NCBI GenBank assembly: GCA_002702965.1
Contig: PADE01000005.1
Span: 1 to 15,785, forward strand
Source: Planctomycetaceae bacterium
GTDB taxonomy: Bacteria; Planctomycetota; Planctomycetia; Pirellulales; Pirellulaceae
Length of the DNA stretch: 15,785 nucleotides
Reading direction: 5' to 3'
Part shown: piece by piece, positions 7,923 through 15,785 of the stretch
How the letters are laid out: each line of letters starts with the position of its first letter
Position numbering within the stretch: the first letter of the stretch is position 1
Notes under the pieces: model-generated
Database searches by the model: none
Told to the model about the DNA's origin: nothing
The model's input: the letters and a program-made list of their open reading frames with translations, nothing else
Translations under genes and position numbers: made by a program

Positions 7923-8927
7923 CTACGGCGTGGGTACGGCACTCGGAGGGCGAATCCAGGCCCCGCTGCGGAAGCGCGATTTGCTCGGATCGAATTCGGT
8001 GAGGGACTCCAGCCGCAGTGGCCGCAGCGGTCCTGGGGCCATGCGGCGGAACAGACTCGACCAGGAGGCGTGGCGCTCTTTTTCTTCATCGGATTCCAGC
8101 TTGCTGGCGACCGGAGAGATGATCGCCAGTTCGAGCTTGATCAGCTTCTGTAACATCAGCGGCGTCAGTTTCCTGCGCTGGATACCCGGGGTACAGGCGG
8201 TGATTAACTCGTGGTGCTCGAGAATGTCTCGATACCGTTTCAAATGTTGTTTGACGTCGACGCGTTGGGCGATCCGTAAGGCCTCGGACTTGCGCCCGTG
8301 TCGCAGGGCGCGGACCGCCGCCAGCAAGCGGTTGTGGACTTCGGCCGCGTTTGAATCGGCCGGACGAGAACGATCCGGTTCTCGGAGGACCGCTCGATCG
8401 GACTCCGGATCGATCAGGAAGAGCATCGCTCGGAAGCGGCGTTCTTCGTTTGGATTGCGTGCTAGGCTCACCATGCCCAATAGCGAACTGCGCCCCAACC
8501 GCTCGGGGGCGAGGAACGCTGCGGTGAGGTAGAGGCGCAGCGCAGTGCGGTGCGCCTCCGGATCCTTGCGCTTGACCGCCAGTTCTTCCGCCAGATCCCG
8601 ATAATCGGTCGGTCGCTCGTGTCGAAGTCCTGCGAGTTCGGCTGCCGAGACGGTGACCACGAGCAGAGCAATCTCCGTTCGGGCGATCGTGCGCCGCATC
8701 GTTGTTCCGTCGGCTCGCACTTCATCGATGACGACCGCCGCGTCATCTTGACTGATCAGGAAACCCCGTACCTCCTCTCCGCCCTTGGTGGAAATAAGCA
8801 CTCCACTGGCGACCTGGGTGGTGATCATGCACAGGCATCCCGCGAGCGCCAGTTTTGGCAACATCGTGGTGCCGGGGGCACCGGGAGAGCGTGTGTGTCG
8901 ATCCGAAATGGCGGCTGAGCCGATCAT
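7923..8927 (-). CDS. Exported protein with SH3-like N-terminal domain and helical C-terminus
   Basis: This is a 334-residue protein of unknown function. The start is well supported: AGGAG lies 5 nt before the ATG at 8927, and that ATG overlaps the preceding gene's stop as ATGA. A second start at residue 22 would begin the signal-like segment directly (MLPKLALAGC to TQVASG). Residues about 42-95 look like a small beta domain (LISTKGGEEVRGFLISQDDA, then TIARTEIALLVV), a form I associate with planctomycete exported proteins. The rest is charged and mostly helical, with a proline-containing C-terminus. The LAGC motif could suggest a lipoprotein, but it falls inside the hydrophobic stretch. It is the last gene of the tight operon, translationally coupled to the repeat protein, so it probably works with it. 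Confidence 0.85.
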   Translation of the reverse strand: MIGSAAISDRHTRSPGAPGTTMLPKLALAGCLCMITTQVASGVLISTKGGEEVRGFLISQDDAAVVIDEVRADGTTMRRTIARTEIALLVVTVSAAELAGLRHERPTDYRDLAEELAVKRKDPEAHRTALRLYLTAAFLAPERLGRSSLLGMVSLARNPNEERRFRAMLFLIDPESDRAVLREPDRSRPADSNAAEVHNRLLAAVRALRHGRKSEALRIAQRVDVKQHLKRYRDILEHHELITACTPGIQRRKLTPLMLQKLIKLELAIISPVASKLESDEEKERHASWSSLFRRMAPGPLRPLRLESLTEFDPSKSRFRSGAWIRPPSAVPTP

Positions 8928-11900
8928 TGTGTCTCCTCTGCCAACAGCAGCCAGGTTTGTAACAGCGCCGTCTCACCGCTGCGTAGTTGCGCGACCAGTC
9001 GCGTCGATTGATCGTCTTGTTGATGGAGTTGTCGGACGATCGCTTCCGCTTGCGTTGCGAGTTTGGCGTGCCGTTGGACAACGTTCAGCGCCAACAGCCG
9101 CAACCACAGGCGCTGCAGGCGGACCGTCAAGGCGAAGTCGTTTTGCGAAAGGTATTCGGCGGCGGCGATCCGTTTGTCGATTTCGATGACGAATCGTCGG
9201 TCTGGACCTTCCACGCTCGGTTCCAGCAATCCGGCCGCATGCCGCACCAGCGCGGCGAGCACTTCAGACGGGGAGCGGGCTCCCTGATACTGGGCAGCTG
9301 GCAGCCCCCGCAAGCGGGCTTGTGTCGCATACGCTTCGGTGAGCAATTCTTGGGCGCTGTCGTGGATCCCCGCCTCCGACCGTCCGTCGTCACCGCTTCC
9401 CAGGGGTAGAGCCGCTTGCAGCAATTGTTGTTGCAGGGCGACTTTCGAGGCTCCGTCGTCGGGTTCCTCGTGACCGAGTAATCGGGCGACCACTTGAGCC
9501 AGTTTTGGAGCGACGGTTTGCTGTGCACCGACGTAGTCCGCCAACGCCAGTTTCAGATATGGCAGGTGTCGAAAATAGGGAAGCGCCGCAAGCAGATATT
9601 CAAATTCGGTTTGGTTCCTACCCTTTGCGGTGAGGTAGCGTGAGAATTTGGTAGCTTGTTCGCTTGTCAGATCGGCGTCCTTGGTCAATTCGACCAATCG
9701 CGACAACGCGCTGCGCCGCAGCCCAACTCGAGGAGACGAGAGAGTGTTCAGAGTTCGTGTCACTTCACGATCACGTCGGCTGATTTCGATGATGCTGCGG
9801 GTGGTTCCCGAGAGACCCAGGAAGGGGGAGCGGGACGACCGCCCAGGGTCGTCGAGATTTCGAGTGGCCGGAGGAGCGCCCTGGCGGTGCAGTTTGTCGA
9901 AAACGGCGACGCCGAGGTCTTTCTGGTCTAGCGCGCAGGCCATCGTATTGAGATGCGCCAATTGCAGCACGTCGTCGAGTAGCGCCCATTCCGCGCCACC
10001 CGGGCCCTCGGACAATCGATCGACGGCGGTTGATGCCGCCGACCAGAGAACTCTCCAGCGCCCTTCTGGGGTGGTTGCCGAGTCGGTACCCAAGCTCACG
10101 CGGACGCGTTCGGCCACATCCTCGGGCGTTAGTTTGGCCCCCCCGGCGGGTTTTCCGGCGCGGGCCAGCAAGAGGTCGGTGAGGTAGGAGATCAGCGTAC
10201 GATTCGTGGCTTGCTGATACATGTCGAGCAGGTTGAGTATCACCGCCGGATCGGGAGACCGAACACAGCGTTCGACGGCGACGCGGTAGCCATCCCAATC
10301 GTCTCCCACACGAGGCAGTGCTTCGACCAGGAACTCGGCGTCCAATCGATCGAGTTCGGCGCCGTCGAGCCAGTTGCGAGCATCCTCGTAGACGTAATCG
10401 TGCAATGAGTGGATCGCTACCGGGTGAAACGCAACGGCGACGGTCAAGACGTAAAAGAAATGGCGTGAAATGGCCGCGCGGCATTGCCGGTGTAGATCCT
10501 GGGAGGACAGGCTTGCATCGATCAGCCAACCGACCCGTTCACCGGCGGCCTCGGCAAGCTCGGCGGATCGCTCGTCGGGAATATTTTGGCGCGAGAGCGC
10601 TGTGGCGACGGTCTCGATCGCCCAGATACTGAGTTCGAACGGTGCCTGTTGCTTCGGGTCCAGAGTTGCCTCGGGGTCGATCAGCGTCATCAGCAGCGCG
10701 TCGTGGAGTTGGCCGGCGCTGACGTCGGACGGTTCCGACGCATAACACCCGGCCAGGACGTTTCCCAACAGTTGGAGCTTGGTGCGGTTGTCGACGTCTT
10801 TACTGGCCAAGTCGACGAGCTGCTGGTACGCCTGTGAGCGCGTCGTCTCGCTGCTGGCGCGCACCTGTTCCAGCGGTTCTCTCCATGCGGCGTCCGCTCC
10901 TCGGGCCTGAGTGATGGCGACCACCAGTGCCCCATCCCACCAGTCGTTGCCGACCGGTGGGCTGCTGCTGACGGGGGCGGTCCCGCTGTTTTCCGATGTG
11001 CCGTCTCGCTCGGTATCAGCACCGGTGGGGTTTGCGCCTGGGCGCGCGACGGGCGGCTCGTACTGTAGAATCTGGTAGACGAGCACCGCGCAGATCCCCA
11101 ACAGTACGACAAACATTAGCGCAAAGACAGTTGTTGTCCACCGCGCCGCGCGCATCCGGCGAACCTGGTTGGCAGCCAGCCGTTCGCTGATCACGGCGTT
11201 GACCTGGTCGGCGGCTAACCCCCATTGTCGGCCCTCTTGGTGGAGTTGTTGTCGCATCGTTCCATTGATGCGGGATCGATGCTCGAGCAGGTCGTCGAGT
11301 AGGCGGTCGATGAACTCGACCGCGCGCTCTTGGGTGATCGTGCGCACACCGGCTTCTTGAGCGACCGATTGAATCGTCTCTTTGGCGAGCGCAATCGGGA
11401 GCCCCTCTCCCTGGACACCCGCTTCGCGCAGCTTGCGATGGATCCGGGGCGTGATGATGCCGTGCGGCTGTTTCAGAAGGACTTCACCCAAATGTCTGCG
11501 AAACGACTCGACGCGTTCCCGCAGCTGGCTTCCCGATACGGGGGTATCGGAGACGCCAGCCGGATCGGCTTGGAGGTGACCGATCGCTAACTCGAGATCG
11601 CTTTCAGACAATTGATGATCGCCGGCAACCGCCGATAGCAGCAGACGGCTTTGCGGCGTAATCCCGCGGTATTCCGCCAGGATCGGAGCCGCTGCTTCGA
11701 GGAAAGCATTCAGTCGCGGATCGTCCGGCACGCCCGTCCGAGTGGTCGGCTCTGGAGGCGCCGGTTGGCCGGGCATTTGAACTCCGCAGTCGTCGGCGAC
11801 TTGCTGGAGCAACTGGCCGACGTACACCGACGACAAGCGGTATTGGTTGCGACCGATCCTGGCGAGCTTGCGCACCGCGCCCCGAGACAACGTCTGGGAC

Positions 11901-12592
11901 TGAATCCGTTGGCAAACCTCACGCGCGTAGTCGACAAACAACAGGTCCGGTGTCTTCTCTGAATCGCTTCGTGGAGGTGGAACGGGGACTGGGGCTGCGG
12001 GGTCTGGCGGCGACGGGTGGTCTAGAGATTCGATGGCGACTCCGGTCAAGGACGCCAGCAGATCACTCGTTGCCGTGTCCGATAGGCCGCTCTCTTGCGC
12101 CAATTGTGCCAATCTAGATTTGTGTGGCGCACCGTTCCCCTGTTGTGCGGCGATCAGCTCGATCGCGCTCTCGAGAAATCGCTCGGTTGGCGCCTGACTG
12201 CGGCCCTCGTCGAGAGATCGTGGGGGGGCATCCGCCGGCGCAGGCGCCGTCTGCACCGGTGGTGCAGACGCGGTGTCTGGAAGTGGGGGAGGCTGTTGGG
12301 CCCCGTCGCCTGCGGCAGGTTGGACCGCTGGCGGGCCATCGTCACCCACTGGCGGCGAGTCGTCGGCAAGCGGATTGTCGAGGGCGCGCTGCTGTAGTAA
12401 CAACTGCACCGCGAGCTGTCGTTGGGATTCCGACATCCCAACCTGCTCAGCGATGGCCGCTAATCGCGATTCCAATGCGGGCGTGATCGTGGGCTGATCG
12501 CGAAGCAACGGCGCTACCTGTTCGAGAAACGCCTGCGCGAGACTCGGGTCCCCCGCCCCACGCCATCGCTCGGGTTTGTCAGGTGTTTCCAT
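8924..12592 (-). CDS. Single-pass membrane protein with six TerB-like helical repeats and long periplasmic region
   Basis: This 1222-residue protein is not one I recognise as a named family. Six degenerate helical units come before the membrane segment, at about 20-66, 138-183, 220-267, 296-340, 361-412 and 424-472. They share a pattern seen in FLEQVAPLL, ITPALESRLAAIAEQVGMSE and FLEAAAPIL, ITPQSRLLLSAVAGDHQLSE: a first helix, an IT/IS turn, a second helix, a small-residue loop, then LS and a third helix. It resembles TerB/DjlA-type helical modules. Pro/Ala-rich linkers join units 1-4. A membrane helix lies at 486-508 (FALMFVVLLGICAVLVYQIL). The next ~40 residues are disordered, and the remaining ~670 are helical and probably periplasmic. 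The ATG at 12592 is preferred; a GTG at 12598 would overlap the preceding TAG. The stop overlaps the next start by 4 nt. Confidence 0.87.
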   Translation of the reverse strand: METPDKPERWRGAGDPSLAQAFLEQVAPLLRDQPTITPALESRLAAIAEQVGMSESQRQLAVQLLLQQRALDNPLADDSPPVGDDGPPAVQPAAGDGAQQPPPLPDTASAPPVQTAPAPADAPPRSLDEGRSQAPTERFLESAIELIAAQQGNGAPHKSRLAQLAQESGLSDTATSDLLASLTGVAIESLDHPSPPDPAAPVPVPPPRSDSEKTPDLLFVDYAREVCQRIQSQTLSRGAVRKLARIGRNQYRLSSVYVGQLLQQVADDCGVQMPGQPAPPEPTTRTGVPDDPRLNAFLEAAAPILAEYRGITPQSRLLLSAVAGDHQLSESDLELAIGHLQADPAGVSDTPVSGSQLRERVESFRRHLGEVLLKQPHGIITPRIHRKLREAGVQGEGLPIALAKETIQSVAQEAGVRTITQERAVEFIDRLLDDLLEHRSRINGTMRQQLHQEGRQWGLAADQVNAVISERLAANQVRRMRAARWTTTVFALMFVVLLGICAVLVYQILQYEPPVARPGANPTGADTERDGTSENSGTAPVSSSPPVGNDWWDGALVVAITQARGADAAWREPLEQVRASSETTRSQAYQQLVDLASKDVDNRTKLQLLGNVLAGCYASEPSDVSAGQLHDALLMTLIDPEATLDPKQQAPFELSIWAIETVATALSRQNIPDERSAELAEAAGERVGWLIDASLSSQDLHRQCRAAISRHFFYVLTVAVAFHPVAIHSLHDYVYEDARNWLDGAELDRLDAEFLVEALPRVGDDWDGYRVAVERCVRSPDPAVILNLLDMYQQATNRTLISYLTDLLLARAGKPAGGAKLTPEDVAERVRVSLGTDSATTPEGRWRVLWSAASTAVDRLSEGPGGAEWALLDDVLQLAHLNTMACALDQKDLGVAVFDKLHRQGAPPATRNLDDPGRSSRSPFLGLSGTTRSIIEISRRDREVTRTLNTLSSPRVGLRRSALSRLVELTKDADLTSEQATKFSRYLTAKGRNQTEFEYLLAALPYFRHLPYLKLALADYVGAQQTVAPKLAQVVARLLGHEEPDDGASKVALQQQLLQAALPLGSGDDGRSEAGIHDSAQELLTEAYATQARLRGLPAAQYQGARSPSEVLAALVRHAAGLLEPSVEGPDRRFVIEIDKRIAAAEYLSQNDFALTVRLQRLWLRLLALNVVQRHAKLATQAEAIVRQLHQQDDQSTRLVAQLRSGETALLQTWLLLAEETQ

Positions 12593-12597
12593 TACCA

Positions 12598-15300
12598 CTA
12601 ACTCTGCTTACGGGGTAGCCGCTGCGCGCGGTTGGGAGGCCCGCCTTGATCCTCCAGTTGTCGGAATCGTTCTCGCCATAGAGGCGGGCCATGCTTCGGG
12701 TGTAGCAACTTGAACTGTTTGAGGACTTGCTGCGCCCGAGGCCGATCGAGCATCTGCAAACAGCGTATTTGATGGTATTTGGCCTCGAACCAGGTATTCG
12801 AGGATTTGGCCGACCCCGCCAGCAGCGTTCGCCAATGTACCACCGACTGCTTTGGATTGCCGGCGCTGAGATGCGCATGGGCGGCCCGTTTGAGATAACC
12901 GGGATCTTTGGGAAAGGCGGCGACCAACCGATCGAGTAGGGCGACCGCCTCGGAGAATTTCTTCAGCGCCGCCGCGTAGTAGGCGAGCCGCGATACGGCG
13001 ACGCGCGCATTCTTATGTCCGGTGATGGCCGCTCGCCCGTCGCCGAGTCGGCGGCTGAGTTTGAGGTACACCTGGTATCCTTCTTCCAACAGAGACTGTT
13101 TTCGGGCGCCTTCGGCCTTTTGGATCTCGCGGTCCACGACCTGCGCAGACGTGACCAGAGCGACCAACCGATAAGTGGGTTGCGTGGCGTGTTTTACCAA
13201 CCAGTTGGCGTGTTCTCGAAGCGCCGCGTCACGCGCCCGGAATTGGGAGACCCGCAGCCACTGATAGTGATAGTCTGACAGAGCGGAGTCGCTCGTCGGC
13301 AGAGATTCGGCGAAAGGCTCGGCGCGGGTCAAGAACCCGGCACCCAGTTCCAGCAACGGTTCTTCCGCGAACAGTGAGACTTCGGCGGCCAGTACCAGTA
13401 CTTTGACACGGCGGCGGGCGGCAACCTGTTTGTCTGCCACGCTGTGGAATGCTTCGGCCGCACCTCGTACTCCATCGGCAAAACGCGCGCTTTGCGTGGG
13501 ATCGTCCCGCTGGCGTGACCATTGCTGATGCAGCAAGGTACACAGGTCGTATTGGGCGTCGAGGTAACCAGCGTCATCCGGTGCGACGCGTTGCAATTGT
13601 CGAATGACTTTGTCGGGAGATGCGTCTCGCATCAATAGCGCGGTCCAGCGACTCGCCTCCCGCGCGTACTTGTGTTGGGGGTAGTCGCGCTGGATGCGCG
13701 CAAGCACGTTCACGGCCCGCGGCAAGTAGCGGGCGTCGGCCTTGCCGAGGCGCTTATAACACACAAAGGCATTCCACAACGCGTCCGCGGCAATCGCCTC
13801 GCCACTCGCTTTCAGGCCTGGTACCGATTCTTCAAAACCGGGTCCCGCCTGGGCCAGATTTCCCAGGTGAAACTGGCACATCGCCAGATCGTATCGGCAG
13901 CGGCTGCGGAGAGATATCTGATCGGTTGCGTTCTTGGTAGACAGGGCAGCTTGTAGCATTTGAGCCGCCGCCCGGTAGTCATCTGGTTGGCCACTGCGCT
14001 CCGCCGTTTTCAACAATTGCTGTCCTTTGATCCACTGCAGCACCATCCCCGAGGCGGCGCCGATTTGGATCTTGTAACGTGAAATCAAACCCACGATCAA
14101 AGCCCGCTGCTGCAACCGGGCCAGTCCCCGCAGGCCGAGATCGCTCAAGGGTTGACGCTGCGGGGAGTCTTTGGCCGGCCCGTAGGCCGCCTGCACAAGC
14201 GCGATACAGAGTCCCAGCTTGCCGCCGGTCGGTTTCCCGGAAAACCGGCTGATCCGGCGTTCCGCATAGGCGGTGACTTCCTGCCAGGCGGACGCCTGGC
14301 AGAGACTGCGAACGTACCAATGCGATCCCTCGTCACGGATCTCGGGCGACACCGCGGCCTGTTCAAGCCATTGAAAGCAGATCCGGCTGTCGCCGACATG
14401 GCCCGAGATCGCCTCGGCTAAACCCAGTCCGATCACCGACCGAGCCAAATACTCGGACTCCAGGTTCAGCCATTGCGAGTCGATCTCTTTGAGCGACTCG
14501 TCCGCTTCGATGCCCAACAGCTGTGCGAACAAGCGACGGGACTCGGAATACAAGGAGCTGTCCTTCCCGGCGGACTGAAGAAACCCCTGGTAGTAGAGGG
14601 ACCACGCGGTCACGTAGGTGGCGCGATTGGCAATCCCCTGTAGCCGGCGCCAGTCGCTCTGGAGTACTCCAAATGTGTCATCGGGAGCCGTCGCGTCCAG
14701 ATCCCGCTTGCTGTTGTCAGACCGGTTTAGCGCTCGGCGGCGGAGGGCTCGCTGACGGGCGGCGTCTTGGTCATCGAGTTTTTCCTTGAGTTGATTGGCT
14801 TGTTGGTTGAGTTGCGTTTGGAGTTGCTTAAGTCGGGGGGTGATCCGGGCCAGAATGGCTAGCGCTTCGGTGTGCGAGTCCTGGTCTTCGGCATTTCCGA
14901 TCCAGCGACTGGCGAGCAGTTCAGCACGGTTGTAGTCGGCCTGCAACAGCATCACCTGGAGCGCCGTGGTCCTGGCCTCTGGAAAACGTTCCAGCAGAAT
15001 ATGGATGCGGGCTACCTGCTCCTGGTAGCGTGACGCGTCCGCCGAGTGCAGCATCAACTGGCTGGCGTAGAGGTCGGCGATTCGGCGGGCCAACTTCGTC
15101 GCCTGTTCGCCACTGGCGGTCGGGTGCAATGACTGTTCCAGGTGCAGGATCTGCAGATCGACCAATCCCAGACGCGCCAGAAATCGGTCGACCTGTTGCG
15201 CATCCGAGGGGGCATCCGCGGCGCTGCCCATGCCGACCGTATACACGAGCAGCGGGATCGAACAGATCTTGACCCAGATTGTTGGCTGCAGCTTATTCAT
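12598..15300 (-). CDS. Secreted TPR / coiled-coil protein
   Basis: This 900-residue protein starts with a signal peptide (MNKLQPTIWVKICSIPLLVY, cleavage near SAA|D at 28/29). A charged helix at about 153-192 (LKQLQTQLNQQANQLKEKLD) is a likely coiled coil. The rest is a helical solenoid with TPR-like units, for example FSEAVALLDRLVAAFPKDPG and YLPRAVNVLARIQRDYPQHK. I chose the ATG at 15300 because it starts the signal peptide directly. An in-frame upstream extension to 15507 lies wholly inside exbD. The start overlaps the exbD stop by 8 nt, which suggests translational coupling. It should be periplasmic and could be a partner of the ExbD complex, in the way YbgF (a TPR/coiled-coil protein) accompanies TolQR. 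That analogy is inference. Confidence 0.88.
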   Translation of the reverse strand: MNKLQPTIWVKICSIPLLVYTVGMGSAADAPSDAQQVDRFLARLGLVDLQILHLEQSLHPTASGEQATKLARRIADLYASQLMLHSADASRYQEQVARIHILLERFPEARTTALQVMLLQADYNRAELLASRWIGNAEDQDSHTEALAILARITPRLKQLQTQLNQQANQLKEKLDDQDAARQRALRRRALNRSDNSKRDLDATAPDDTFGVLQSDWRRLQGIANRATYVTAWSLYYQGFLQSAGKDSSLYSESRRLFAQLLGIEADESLKEIDSQWLNLESEYLARSVIGLGLAEAISGHVGDSRICFQWLEQAAVSPEIRDEGSHWYVRSLCQASAWQEVTAYAERRISRFSGKPTGGKLGLCIALVQAAYGPAKDSPQRQPLSDLGLRGLARLQQRALIVGLISRYKIQIGAASGMVLQWIKGQQLLKTAERSGQPDDYRAAAQMLQAALSTKNATDQISLRSRCRYDLAMCQFHLGNLAQAGPGFEESVPGLKASGEAIAADALWNAFVCYKRLGKADARYLPRAVNVLARIQRDYPQHKYAREASRWTALLMRDASPDKVIRQLQRVAPDDAGYLDAQYDLCTLLHQQWSRQRDDPTQSARFADGVRGAAEAFHSVADKQVAARRRVKVLVLAAEVSLFAEEPLLELGAGFLTRAEPFAESLPTSDSALSDYHYQWLRVSQFRARDAALREHANWLVKHATQPTYRLVALVTSAQVVDREIQKAEGARKQSLLEEGYQVYLKLSRRLGDGRAAITGHKNARVAVSRLAYYAAALKKFSEAVALLDRLVAAFPKDPGYLKRAAHAHLSAGNPKQSVVHWRTLLAGSAKSSNTWFEAKYHQIRCLQMLDRPRAQQVLKQFKLLHPKHGPPLWRERFRQLEDQGGPPNRAQRLPRKQS

Positions 15301-15715
15301 GATTGCTAAAAGGTACATACGAGACAATTGCATAGCCCGCGTGTTTGCAGGCCTGAACAGCGGCGGCCGCCATCCGGAACGGAACTTCGTCGCTGACCCG
15401 TACGAAAGCCCCGTCGTGTTTGTTGTCAAATTGACGGAGCACATCGGCCAGTTCGTCGGCGGCGGCGAATTCACGACTTCCCAGGCGAAACACAAACCGC
15501 TCGCCACTGCGAAGGACTTCCACGATCGCGGGTTCTAGGTCTGATGCGGCGCTGCTCGACTTTTTCTCGACTTTGATTCCGGAATCAAGATTGCGTTCGG
15601 TGTTGACAAAACTTGCCGTGGTCATGAAGAAAATGAGCAACAGGAAAACGACGTCCACCATCGGAGCCATCTGGAATCCCGCCGAAGGCGGCCGTGCGGA
15701 ATCACGAAAGTTCAC
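15293..15715 (-). CDS. exbD: ExbD/TolR-family proton-channel subunit
   Basis: This 140-residue protein is a normal-length ExbD/TolR. One membrane segment follows a short cytoplasmic tail, and its GFQMAPMVDVVFLLLIFFM holds the conserved aspartate (D21) that carries protons in this family. The rest (about 40-140) is the periplasmic domain, ending in the typical ISYVPF-like strand (IVSYVPF). The start is GTG at 15715, because an in-frame TGA lies upstream and the next ATG is inside the membrane segment. The ribosome site is weak (AGGA 12 nt upstream), so it is probably coupled to the preceding gene, which it overlaps by 14 nt. With an ExbB/TolQ partner it would use the proton motive force to drive envelope work. 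Confidence 0.95.
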   Translation of the reverse strand: MNFRDSARPPSAGFQMAPMVDVVFLLLIFFMTTASFVNTERNLDSGIKVEKKSSSAASDLEPAIVEVLRSGERFVFRLGSREFAAADELADVLRQFDNKHDGAFVRVSDEVPFRMAAAAVQACKHAGYAIVSYVPFSNHE

Positions 15716-15785
15716 TGTGTTCGCCCGTCCTGAGAATCGCGGTCAGAATCTCGCGTGCCGACGCCTCGAGATCCGAGATGAGTCG
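15702..15785 (-). CDS. C-terminal 27 residues of an upstream gene (possibly ExbB/TolQ)
   Basis: The minus strand from 15785 reads RLISDLEASAREILTAILRT and seven more residues (GEHSELS), then TGA at 15704-15702. The 14-nt overlap with exbD and the unbroken amphipathic helix support a real gene. ExbB/TolQ/MotA proteins often end in such a helix and are usually encoded just before exbD, so that is the likeliest identity. A second ExbD is also possible. The fragment is too short to decide. Confidence 0.5.
   Translation of the reverse strand, partial: RLISDLEASAREILTAILRTGEHSELS

Noticed and set aside
7930..8532. Plus-strand frame antisense to the SH3-like protein gene, and similar Arg/Ser-rich frames along the operon
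   Set aside because: These are shadows of minus-strand genes, with no signal peptide, domain or ribosome site.
8830..8870. LAGC lipobox in the exported protein at 7923-8927
   Set aside because: The cysteine lies in the middle of the hydrophobic segment rather than at its end, so a normal signal peptide fits better, though a lipoprotein is not excluded.
15301..15507. Upstream extension of the TPR gene to 15507
   Set aside because: The extra 69 residues lie entirely within exbD in another frame and precede a clear signal peptide.
1..15785. tRNA, rRNA, CRISPR, transposase, or phage genes
   Set aside because: I saw none of their signatures: no cloverleaf-like segment, regular spaced repeats, transposase motifs or terminal inverted repeats.

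Overview
The window most likely comes from a Planctomycetota genome, probably Pirellulales-like. This is an inference from style: moderately high GC, very large secreted or single-pass proteins, a Ser/Thr kinase joined to a WD40 propeller, a secreted vWA protein, and a small protein that begins with a planctomycete-type beta domain. No rRNA, marker gene or database hit backs it. Every base falls in or beside a protein gene. I saw no tRNA, rRNA, CRISPR array, insertion sequence or attachment site.

Layout, left to right. (1) 1-2768, minus strand: a secreted WD40 protein whose 3' end runs off the left edge. It lacks a stop in the window, so it has to be translated by hand. Its last ~140 residues carry the segment that usually sits just before a caspase-like (peptidase C14) domain. 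(2) 2769-3010: a 242-bp divergent intergenic region with a good plus-strand promoter candidate and a weak minus-strand one. (3) 3011-5158, plus strand: a secreted protein with a vWA domain, a FlgO/TolB-like domain and a TPR-like helical region. (4) 5192-7624, minus strand: a transmembrane Ser/Thr kinase with a C-terminal WD40 propeller, convergent with (3) across 33 bp. (5) 7625-7922: a 298-bp gap with a stem-loop and a possible 20-codon ORF. (6) 7923-15785, minus strand: a tightly packed operon. In transcription order it holds the tail of an upstream gene (possibly ExbB/TolQ), exbD, a secreted 900-residue TPR/coiled-coil protein, a 1222-residue single-pass protein with six degenerate helical repeats before its membrane segment, and a 334-residue exported protein with an SH3-like N-terminal domain. 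Junctions in this operon overlap by 14, 8 and 4 nt or are separated by 5 nt.

How the parts may work together (inference). ExbD, with a probable ExbB, would use the proton motive force at the inner membrane. It is encoded with large helical proteins that lie in, or reach into, the periplasm, in the place where TonB, TolA or Pal partners would be expected. The kinase faces the cytoplasm with its catalytic domain and the periplasm with its propeller. Two further exported proteins (vWA-FlgO-TPR and WD40-caspase-like) are encoded beside it. The whole could be an envelope-sensing and signalling module, perhaps with a protease effector. The weakest link is that the caspase domain itself is outside the window.
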